DNA of 46,966 nt, taken from the NCBI GenBank assembly GCA_947448795.1, contig CANFOZ010000014.1, forward strand, positions 1 to 46,966, read 5' to 3'. Made by a program: the position numbers and the translations under genes. Position 1 is the stretch's first letter. Every line of letters starts with the position of its first letter. The notes under the pieces were generated by a model. That model saw only the letters and a program-made list of their open reading frames with translations, had not been told where the DNA came from and did not search any database. The DNA is from Bacteroidota bacterium. Its GTDB lineage: Bacteria; Bacteroidota; Bacteroidia; AKYH767-A; JAHEYN01. Below are positions 27,301 to 32,560 of the stretch, piece by piece.

Positions 27301-27354
27301 GATTATTATGGCGAAAAACATCGATTTAATGGCTTTGTGGAGCTTATCAGGTAG
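21319..27354 (+). CDS. Giant T9SS type B surface protein with IgGFc-binding-like, PKD and repeat domains
   Basis: This 2011-aa protein begins with a signal peptide (IPGILLVLLLVFSGYSSIAQ). Residues ~30-430 resemble the IgGFc-binding N-terminal family (GTEFWLAFMGHDN). Two PKD domains follow (LWYFGDGDTSS, LWHFGDGDTST). Then about 16 repeats of ~65-80 residues each open like AGNDTTLCLGA and contain [YS].W.P..GLS. A third PKD domain (YYRWDFGDGIS) and a gliding-motility-associated type B sorting domain (FIPNIFTPNADGLNE, IFNRWGRRM, SPGTYFYTI) close the chain. The paired Cys in each repeat may form disulfides. It is probably a surface adhesin or motility filament component. Part of the repeat array is a recent duplication. 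The ATG follows a near-match -7 box (TATTTTTA) by 6 nt. Confidence 0.9.
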   Translation: MKSYWIKNIPGILLVLLLVFSGYSSIAQETSNKGTEFWLAFMGHDNTTSTEMSLYITSDVNTTGTVSVPLAGWSTAFTVIANTTTIVAVPNATAYVNSSEAIENKGIRIQSVLPVVAYSHIHFGTRSDASLVLPVPTLGKEYYAMSYTQNPTGPTRNSEFIIAAVEDSTTIEITPKATTTGGHVAGAAFSIQLNQGQVYQVRATADLTGSYIRSISPSTTGCKRIAVFSGNSYAYLGCATASSGDNLYQQLYPKNAWGSNFVTAPFLTRTGDYYRVMAGTDGTVVTFNNSVTWNLNAGQFHDTLSSVSNFFSATHPITLAQYQRSQNCDGVTAGDPSMTILNPVEQTLDTITLYSSPWVNITGEYINVIMKSADTALFRLDGNHTPFTIAPFNSVYSYSRNTVTSGNHTLRADSGFNAIAYGFGSFESYGYSAGANVKSLEQYISLSSNGVGNISSSCVGSQVNFNAVTDYTPNSWLWYFGDGDTSSLQSPTHTYLSTGVFTVSLLTERPVNNSCSAFDSSAVVLTIVPSPIAGFTYNNVCLGDTVFFHDSSTAPTSLVASRLWHFGDGDTSTALNPFHVYTALGSYTATLLIRSAGGCLDSVSHVVQVTSLTAATAGNDTSFCIGGSVNLAASGGTSYLWSPANGLSATNTATPTASASSTTDYHVLITSGGCSKLDTVHVAVNALPTVDAGNNQSICVGGNANLLATGGVSYAWMPGASLNDAFIANPIAAPSVTQTYTVTATDLHGCVNVDSVHVAFFSLPTAGNDTTLCLGASATLSVTGGASYAWSPAAGLSATNIANPSASPASTTTYTVSITDVNACVTNRQVHVAINALPPVAAGSDIAYCIGASDSLHATGAISYLWTPATGLSSVTAANTQVNIAGNQQYILTGVGLNSCVNTDTVMVVVNALPSADAGPSLSICVGASTTLAASGGVTYAWSPATNLSATGIYNPIASPSATQTYSVLVTDVNGCSKTDSLTIAFFPQPTAGNDTTLCLGASATLSVTGGASYAWLPAAGLSATNIANPSASPASTTTYTVSITDVNACVTNRQVHVAINALPPVAAGSDIAYCIGASDSLHATGAISYLWTPALGLGSTTDANILVTTALTQDYILAGTDANACVNTDTVNVQVYALPPANAGLDDSICMGNAAQLVATGGVAYQWSPASPLNASAVANPLATPLDTTTFSVLVTDVHGCQASDSMVVFVHAIPVVNIGQDVWICPGDSIQLSIAGTGSFSWSPAILTSNPTASNVMVSPSDTTDFIVSFTNIHSCVNSDTVQVAVNAAVPVNAGPDQVICFGDTVMLGTAPTAPSGSTFLWNPGLSVNDSLLGNPQVYPTVFTTYVVFVTNDTCHGRDTVIVQVNPLPTPVFAGNDTAVCIGQPVLLGADSVLGHNYSWTDINGVFSSNQATPTVSPSDSTSYLLVQTSIATGCSDKDTIRVAVNPLPAINAGSDTVLCFQQLALLGSPALLGNSYSWTSVPAGFSASLADTLVSPSDSTAFVLLQTIDATGCTARDTMRIAVNPLPTSVAGTDTVICAGISVLLGTDSISGNSYAWSSVPAGFNASTSDSLVTPADSTLFILHQTILATGCYQVDSVKVNVNDRPIIYAGTDTTFCIGGTFTLGSDSTAGIVYGWTSIPSSLATDQATPVIQPAQTTSYYLIGSYPATSCSSLDSIKVTINPLPTVLLSNDTTICAGESVVLNASGGQTYSWLPIVSLSSNTSPSTVASPVASVTYTVTVVDANACISTDSVAFLVHPAAIAAAGPDNVVCPGAQAVLKGSGGVSYAWSPAAGLSSTTSQEVIAGPANITAYELLVTDANGCTDRDTVIVDVENQLQADFTVGPIEGTAPAFIDFTNNSQAAAYYRWDFGDGISDSLFSPNHLYTDSGTYRVVLYAISNNGCRDTAFYEFIHLDQHVYAFIPNIFTPNADGLNELFVINSMGFVSMTGQIFNRWGRRMSTVDFVASGWDGKTSTGVEVSPGTYFYTIDALDYYGEKHRFNGFVELIR
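23607..23924 (+). repeat. Intragenic duplication, copy 1 (318 bp)
   Basis: This segment encodes two adjacent repeat units. It matches 24285-24602 at an offset of exactly 678 bp (226 codons). By eye there are about nine differences in 318 bp, and only one changes an amino acid. Confidence 0.88.
24285..24602 (+). repeat. Intragenic duplication, copy 2 (318 bp)
   Basis: Second copy of the 23607-23924 segment, in frame. The one amino-acid change is Ser to Leu (TCG to TTG) in the W.PAAGLS segment. Identity breaks off abruptly after CTCTGGACTCCTGC. Confidence 0.88.
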
Positions 27355-27400
27355 TTTGTGGCTGCGAGTACCCGCATGAGAATTCATTACAATAATTTCT

Positions 27401-27408
27401 TAGATTTG
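27401..27408 (+). promoter_or_regulatory. -7 promoter box for the DUF6934-like gene
   Basis: TAGATTTG matches TAnnTTTG and ends 7 nt before the ATG at 27416. The transcript would be leaderless or nearly so. The box lies inside the putative cassette, so the module carries its own promoter. Confidence 0.55.
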
Positions 27409-27415
27409 CCATGAA

Positions 27416-27859
27416 ATGAAATTTGAAAAATACCAACTCGAATCAGATAGAAAATTACTCCTGCTTGAATTTACAAGTATTGGGCCTAAAGGAAGGATCA
27501 AAAAAGTTGTTCAGTATGCGGAGACAAATTTGAACAACTATTACAACCTTGGATTTGGTGACAAGGACGAAAGGACCGGTGAAATAGACGACATCGTCAT
27601 TACAAATAATGGTGACAGTCAAAAAATATTAGCTACGGTAGCCTCAACTGTGTATGCATTTACAGACAAGTACAAAGACGCGATGATTTATGCGAAAGGC
27701 AGTACCAATGTTCGTACTAGGCTTTATAGAATTGGAATCACAAATGATTTACTTGAAAGCAGGAAGGACTTTCATATCTTTGGACTAATCGACAATCAAT
27801 GGCACGAGTTTCGAAAGCATTCTGAATATGAAGCCTTTTTAATAATCAGAAAAAAATAG
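27416..27859 (+). CDS. DUF6934-like protein
   Basis: This 147-aa cytoplasmic protein has no signal peptide or TM segment. The text KKVVQYAETNLNNYYNLGFGDKDERTGEIDDIVITNNGDSQKILATVASTVYAFTDKY matches my recollection of the DUF6934 family, widespread in Bacteroidota and without a known activity. YAKGSTNVRTRLYRIGI and the aromatic C-terminal half are also typical. No catalytic motif is obvious. It is followed 12 bp later by a 55-aa gene, and the pair sits in a cassette-like unit with its own promoter. A toxin-antitoxin or similar addiction or defence role is an inference from this arrangement only. Confidence 0.75.
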   Translation: MKFEKYQLESDRKLLLLEFTSIGPKGRIKKVVQYAETNLNNYYNLGFGDKDERTGEIDDIVITNNGDSQKILATVASTVYAFTDKYKDAMIYAKGSTNVRTRLYRIGITNDLLESRKDFHIFGLIDNQWHEFRKHSEYEAFLIIRKK

Positions 27860-27871
27860 TACTTTTTAATT

Positions 27872-28039
27872 ATGACAGTCACAATAAAACAACTCAATAA
27901 ATCAAAGACGCCTATTGTCAAAATCAATAAAGATTTAGACAAGTATGCAAAAAAGATTCTTTTTCCAGAGAAGTTAAAAGAGGCGAATCGTATTCTGAAG
28001 GAAGTCGGGCTACCGAAGCTTAAAGCGCACCACCGCTAA
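27872..28039 (+). CDS. Small basic protein (55 aa), partner of the DUF6934-like gene
   Basis: This ORF is below the track cutoff. ATG 27872 gives MTVTIKQLNKSKTPIVKINK and 35 more residues to TAA at 28037-28039. It is rich in Lys and Arg, with a predicted helical middle (KYAKKILFPEKLKEANRILKEV) and a basic C-terminus ending KAHHR. It lies 12 bp after the DUF6934-like gene on the same strand. Its stop codon forms part of the attC-like palindrome. Size and charge would suit a small nucleic-acid-binding or neutralising partner, but no family is recognised. Confidence 0.6.
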   Translation: MTVTIKQLNKSKTPIVKINKDLDKYAKKILFPEKLKEANRILKEVGLPKLKAHHR

Positions 28040-28164
28040 CAGCGCCTTGGCTACAGCGGGGGCTTTCTGCTGTTTGAAAATCACATGAATTGTTTTATAT
28101 TTGTTGAACTATTTAAGAAACACCTCGCCCACCCCGCCGGCGCCAAGCCGCCAAACGTTTGTGG
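28034..28164 (+). other. attC-like imperfect palindrome
   Basis: The order is AAC (28038-28040), CTTGGC (28046-28051), 4 nt, GCGGGG (28056-28061), a ~70-nt loop, CCCCGC (28132-28137), 4 nt, GCCAAG (28142-28147), 9 nt, GTT (28157-28159). Two paired boxes with equal 4-nt spacers, bounded by AAC and GTT, reproduce the R''-L''...L'-R' layout of integron attC sites. The length (~130 bp) is in the known range. There is no T-run, so it is not a simple terminator. Confidence 0.5.
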
Positions 28165-28195
28165 TATATCAACATTAAAAAGCAGTGATGCTGTC

Positions 28196-28612
28196 TTAGG
28201 CAAAGCAATTTTTATGTTGCTTATTGGCTGCTTCTTTTTGCGCGCTCTTCATGTGATGGCGGACCATTTTAAGAAGGTCGCGCATTTCAAAAGGCATAAC
28301 CAAATAGTCGTCGGCTCCCAAAGCAATCGCTTCTTGTATGTCTTTTTTTTCGGAATGCCCTGAAAAAATAAGAAAAGGGATCGCTCTATATTCGGGAGTG
28401 CTTTTGACATGTTTTAAAATGGAGAAATCATCTAGTTGAGGTCTGCGCATGTCACACAGGATAAGGCCAGGCCGCATTTTTTCAAGAACGGAAAGACCTT
28501 CTTGACAAAACGAGGCGATAGCCGTTGAATAGCCATGAAGTTCTAAAAGTTCCCGTGTGTTGTCGAGTAAAGCTAGGTTTTCTTCGATTACAAGGATTGT
28601 TTTATTATTCAT
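28196..28612 (-). CDS. Stand-alone response-regulator receiver domain, atypical
   Basis: The track starts at 28657. ATG 28612 (MNNKTILVIEENLALLDN) fits the receiver fold start better, giving 138 aa. The phosphoacceptor Asp is in LILCDMRRP. The acidic pair is EE rather than DD. The Ser/Thr switch is in FLIFSGHSE. The nearly invariant Lys of the K-P-F motif is replaced by Met (YLVMPFE). No output domain follows, so it would act like CheY or as a phosphorelay or scaffold component. No histidine kinase is adjacent. It is divergent from the GT2-GH operon, which might be its target, but that is only a position argument. Confidence 0.85.
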   Translation of the reverse strand: MNNKTILVIEENLALLDNTRELLELHGYSTAIASFCQEGLSVLEKMRPGLILCDMRRPQLDDFSILKHVKSTPEYRAIPFLIFSGHSEKKDIQEAIALGADDYLVMPFEMRDLLKMVRHHMKSAQKEAANKQHKNCFA

Positions 28613-28766
28613 AAGTCTTTTCGCTAATGTTTGTAAAGAAGAGCAATAATGCGTCATAATTGTGTGATTTAAATTACATTATAGACTTCCGGCTTTGCAT
28701 CATTTATTGGCTATTAGCTAAAATCTTTTGTGCTTTTTTCAAGCGCTAATTATCGGGTTTAATCGA

Positions 28767-28799
28767 ATACCCTGTTTAATGCGCTCAAATGCAGGGTAT
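28767..28799 (+). promoter_or_regulatory. Inverted repeat upstream of the GT2-GH gene
   Basis: ATACCCTG and CAGGGTAT form a perfect 8-bp inverted repeat around a 17-nt centre. It ends 2 nt before the TTG 28802 and 26 nt before ATG 28826. It could be an operator or a 5'-leader hairpin. There is no T-run. Confidence 0.4.
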
Positions 28800-28825
28800 C
28801 ATTGGCCGACCAATTCGAGAGCCGA

Positions 28826-31800
28826 ATGCGCAAGAAGGAAATTTGTGTAGCAGTAAAACCACCAACGCGTTTGGAGCAATTCACCATGCGCCTGTTGATT
28901 TTTTGCGGGCTATGTTGGATGCTCTTTTTTTTGATCTGGTTCTTTAAGCCAGCGCATATCGGCTTTGCTCCTTTGTGGGTTCTGCTAACGCTTGCTTTGC
29001 TTTTTAAGCTTTTAAAGATGCTCCACGAATGGTACCATTACTGGGATTTGAGCACCACGCCTCCACCGGTATTGAAAAAAGCATGGACCGTAGATGTGTT
29101 TACAACGGCCTGCTCGGGTGAGCCATTCAGTATGATTGATCGAACATTACGGGCCATTCAGGCGATTACGTATCCACACAAAGCCTACCTGTGCGACGAA
29201 TCGAACAATCCTGCTTTGCGGTCCCTGTGTGAGTCGCTTGGTGTAATACATGTTACTAGACTCGAAAAGACGGACGCTAAAGCAGGCAATATTAACAATG
29301 CTTTGAAAAGGGCTGTGGGCGAGGTCTGCGTGATCCTCGACCCAGATCACGAGCCTGTTCCTCACATGCTCGATCGTTTATTGCCCTATTTTGAGGATGG
29401 CGGTGTTGGTTTTGTGCAATCGGTACAAGCGTATAGCAATCAAGGGGAAAGTCTTGTAGCCCGCGGCGCCGCCGAACAAACCTATCATTTCTACGGACCC
29501 ATGATGATGTGCATGAACAGCTATGGCACCGTGCAGGCCATAGGCGCCAATTGTGCTTTTCGTCGTGCGGCCTTGGATTCAATAGGTGGCCACGCACCGG
29601 GTTTGGCCGAGGACATGCATACCGCCATGCAATTGCATGCGAAGGGATGGACCTCGGTGTATGTGCCCGAGATATTAACCCGCGGACTCGTACCTGCGTC
29701 CTTGTCTGCATACTATGCGCAGCAACTAAAATGGTCGCGTGGCACCTTCGAATTGCTGTTTCGGGTTTACCCTTTATTAAGAAAGCAGTTTACCTGGCGC
29801 CAGCAACTGCATTATTTTCTTTTGCCGGTTTATTTTCTCTTTGGTTTAATAACGTTGATCGATTTGTCTATTCCTGTGGCAGCGCTGCTTTTGGCGCGCA
29901 CGCCTTGGTCGCTCGACATGGGGCGCATGGCGCTGATTTATTTGCCTCTACTAGCTTTGTCAATAGGTATTAGACGATTTTCGCAACGTTGGCTGCTAGA
30001 GCCGCACGAGCAAGGTTTTCACTTGCCTGGTGGTATGTTGCGAACCGCAACGTGGTGGGTCTATTTGCTGGGTTTCGTATATGCTGTATTCCGTGTGAAG
30101 GTGCCCTATATTCCAACGCCAAAACAAGACGAACACCGCAACCATTGGTTGCTTAGTGTGCCCAATATGCTTGCTGTTTTTATTAGTTTATCAGCCATTG
30201 TGTATGGCTTGTCACTCGATTGGAGTCCGTATAGCCTCAGCATGGCTGGCTTTGCACTTTTGAATGCTGCTCTTTTGTCGGTCGTTGTTATATCCAGCCA
30301 GCAGCAGTTAGGAAGTGATATCCAAGCGAAGATTCCTTGGAAGCGCGTCCTTACTCCACTTCTGGAAACATGGTATCGCACGCACCGCGGTCTTCGCTAT
30401 AGTTCTATGTTTGTGCTGTTGCTTATTTCGCTGGTTTTTTGGGGATATAAAGCAAAAGACGATTCCGACCAAAGCCCAACAACGAATGCCCTTGCAAAGC
30501 GAGGCGGTTTCTATATCGGAATTCAGTCTTCGACTCAGCAAAAACAGCAGCTACCTGGCATGCATCCACAAAATGCTAACCCTTTTGATATTGTGTCTTT
30601 TGAGGATAACGCAGCGCCAAATGCGCTATCTAAGCGCCTAGATAGCATTCGAAAAAGGGCTTCTCTTCCCTTTTTTACTTGGCATCCGAGTGATCGCTGT
30701 AGTGATTTTTGTGCGGCTGTTTTGCGCGGCAAAAAAGATGAATTTTTAGGATTGTATGCTAAAGCATTTCTTGATTTTGGTGATCCTATCATGCTTTCCT
30801 TTGCTCTAGATAGTACTAATACAAGCACGCAAACGCCTATGGATCCTGCTTTGTATCGAAAGGCATGGCAGTACATCTATCTCTTTTTCCTTCGGCAAGG
30901 TGTATCTAATGTCACTTGGGTTTGGGCGCCATCGCTACCAATTAACATGGCCTTTTATCCAGGCGATGATGTAGTGGATTGGATTGCTCCTTGCTGTTTC
31001 GACTCCCACGAGGAACCCCTGGCTTTTGCTTTTTTTAGGAGCCGATACGCTGCTGCGCGAGTCGCTCTTTCTAGCGTTCAAAAACCGATACTGCTGGCCT
31101 TACCCAATGCGCAAGAATCAGCTCCTGATCTAACGGACTTTGTCAATAGCAATGCGGAGCTTGGGGGATTGCTGTTTCCGGCATCGGCCACTAATGCTGT
31201 CGTTTATGATTCGCTTAGGGAGAGCATACGAGCACAGTCGATGCATCAAAAGCCCTACCTCTATCCAACCGCTCTGTTTTTAGAAAAAAAGCATCCTCCA
31301 ACCAACCAGCCATACCTTCAAAAAACACCGCAGGGCTTTGCGTTATTGGTTGATGGAAAGCCTTTCTACATGCGGGGTGTGGCTTATAATCCAGCGCATG
31401 ATTGGCGGGATGGAAACACACCGCTGACACGACAGCAATTGGAGCACGATTTTAAGGCTATCAAAGAAATGGGTGCCAACACATTGAGGCGGTATGGGCC
31501 AGGTTTTTACGACAGGAATATTTTAAATATCGCCAAAGAGTATGATTTGAAAGTGCTTTATGGCTTTAATTTTGACCCGAAAAAGGACTATGCCTGCGAT
31601 ACCTTGCAGCTGCTTGAATATAGGAAACAAGTTATTGATCAGGTGCTTCGCTACCGCGATTATCCAGCCGTTTTAGGATGGGTGTTAGGGAATGAAACAT
31701 GGGGCCTTTTAAAGCAGCAATTCGGCGCTCCATATCTTACCGTTGTTCGCAGAAATTACCTGCGAATGATTGAGCACTTGGCGCAAGAAATCCATAAGCT

Positions 31801-32554
31801 CGATCCTAATCATCCGGTGTTTACCTGTATGGAGCACGCGGGGTATCAGCTGGGTGCAGAGCTTACCGCGCTTCGCCTTGACGCTCCTTCGCTGGATGCT
31901 GTGGGTATCAATTCCTACTATAAACCATTAATTTCCGATTTGCACGAAACCGTTCAAAAAATGGCTCCTGAACGCCCTTATTTTGTTTCTGAGTTTGGTC
32001 CGAATGGATATTGGGACAAGGATTACAACCTGCTTGCCGAAGGGCGTTTACACGAGCAAAGCGAGTTGGAAAAAGCCGATTGGTACCAACGCCAATGGCT
32101 TGCATATATTCTTCCTTACCGCGGGGATAACCTTGGCGGAGTGGCCTATTGCTGGAGCGATCGTTACGAAGGAAGCGAAACTTGGTTTGGCCTCACTGAT
32201 TTCAAGGGAAGGCGAAAGCCAAGCTATTATAGCTTAAAAGCCTGTTGGACCGGTAATAAAGCCAACTTTATGCCAAGCTATTCCATACTAATGCCTCCTA
32301 AGATGCGGCGTGGCGGGCGTTATTTAATTCAGGCAAAAGGGCTTGCTTCAATATCTGAAAACACGGATTTTACTTGGTCTTTGCTTGCCGACGAATACAT
32401 GCAGCCTGTGGATGCATTGACTTCACAAAACCCGGGCGAAGTTTTGTTGACAGTGCCCGCAAAAGGGAAGAATCTACGCCTGTACCTCTATGCCGACGAC
32501 AAGTTAGGACGCGTGTCAACAGCCTCTGCTCCCATTATCATTAACGAAAAATAA
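28826..32554 (+). CDS. Membrane GT2 glycan synthase fused to GH26-like and GH2/GH5-like domains
   Basis: ATG 28826 is preferred over TTG 28802 (track numbering, 1250 aa, used here). Two TM helices (about 29-75) precede a GT2 domain (95-330) of the cellulose-synthase type: DPDH near 180, LAEDMHT near 268, QQLKWSRGT near 306, then TM helices and VKVPYIPTPK. After a TM near 545-562 comes a GH26-like module (575-850; YRKAWQYIYLFFLRQGVSNVTWVWAP, YPGDDVVDWI) that lacks both usual catalytic Glu motifs. A TIM-barrel hydrolase (865-1160) follows with GNE near 965 and SEFG near 1063, both catalytic Glu present. A beta-rich tail ends the protein. It probably polymerises a beta-glycan and trims or transfers it outside the membrane. 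The next gene starts 6 bp later. Confidence 0.85.
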   Translation: MRKKEICVAVKPPTRLEQFTMRLLIFCGLCWMLFFLIWFFKPAHIGFAPLWVLLTLALLFKLLKMLHEWYHYWDLSTTPPPVLKKAWTVDVFTTACSGEPFSMIDRTLRAIQAITYPHKAYLCDESNNPALRSLCESLGVIHVTRLEKTDAKAGNINNALKRAVGEVCVILDPDHEPVPHMLDRLLPYFEDGGVGFVQSVQAYSNQGESLVARGAAEQTYHFYGPMMMCMNSYGTVQAIGANCAFRRAALDSIGGHAPGLAEDMHTAMQLHAKGWTSVYVPEILTRGLVPASLSAYYAQQLKWSRGTFELLFRVYPLLRKQFTWRQQLHYFLLPVYFLFGLITLIDLSIPVAALLLARTPWSLDMGRMALIYLPLLALSIGIRRFSQRWLLEPHEQGFHLPGGMLRTATWWVYLLGFVYAVFRVKVPYIPTPKQDEHRNHWLLSVPNMLAVFISLSAIVYGLSLDWSPYSLSMAGFALLNAALLSVVVISSQQQLGSDIQAKIPWKRVLTPLLETWYRTHRGLRYSSMFVLLLISLVFWGYKAKDDSDQSPTTNALAKRGGFYIGIQSSTQQKQQLPGMHPQNANPFDIVSFEDNAAPNALSKRLDSIRKRASLPFFTWHPSDRCSDFCAAVLRGKKDEFLGLYAKAFLDFGDPIMLSFALDSTNTSTQTPMDPALYRKAWQYIYLFFLRQGVSNVTWVWAPSLPINMAFYPGDDVVDWIAPCCFDSHEEPLAFAFFRSRYAAARVALSSVQKPILLALPNAQESAPDLTDFVNSNAELGGLLFPASATNAVVYDSLRESIRAQSMHQKPYLYPTALFLEKKHPPTNQPYLQKTPQGFALLVDGKPFYMRGVAYNPAHDWRDGNTPLTRQQLEHDFKAIKEMGANTLRRYGPGFYDRNILNIAKEYDLKVLYGFNFDPKKDYACDTLQLLEYRKQVIDQVLRYRDYPAVLGWVLGNETWGLLKQQFGAPYLTVVRRNYLRMIEHLAQEIHKLDPNHPVFTCMEHAGYQLGAELTALRLDAPSLDAVGINSYYKPLISDLHETVQKMAPERPYFVSEFGPNGYWDKDYNLLAEGRLHEQSELEKADWYQRQWLAYILPYRGDNLGGVAYCWSDRYEGSETWFGLTDFKGRRKPSYYSLKACWTGNKANFMPSYSILMPPKMRRGGRYLIQAKGLASISENTDFTWSLLADEYMQPVDALTSQNPGEVLLTVPAKGKNLRLYLYADDKLGRVSTASAPIIINEK

Positions 32555-32560
32555 TACGCT

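Larger units (their letters stand above)
27355..28157 (+). mobile_element. Candidate integron-type gene cassette (~803 bp)
   Basis: GTTTGTGG occurs at 27354-27361 and again at 28157-28164. The right copy sits at the outer end of an attC-like imperfect palindrome (28034-28164). If exchange occurs between G and TT, as in integron recombination, the unit runs from 27355 to 28157. It holds a promoter box, a DUF6934-like gene and a 55-aa gene whose TAA stop overlaps the AAC of the palindrome, as is common in cassettes. Its A+T content is higher than its neighbours'. No integrase is visible in the window, so it would be a lone cassette at a secondary site. Confidence 0.45.

Noticed and set aside
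28034-28164. Terminator for the DUF6934 gene pair
   Set aside because: The arms are about 70 nt apart and there is no T-run. The box order and AAC/GTT ends fit an attC-like site better.
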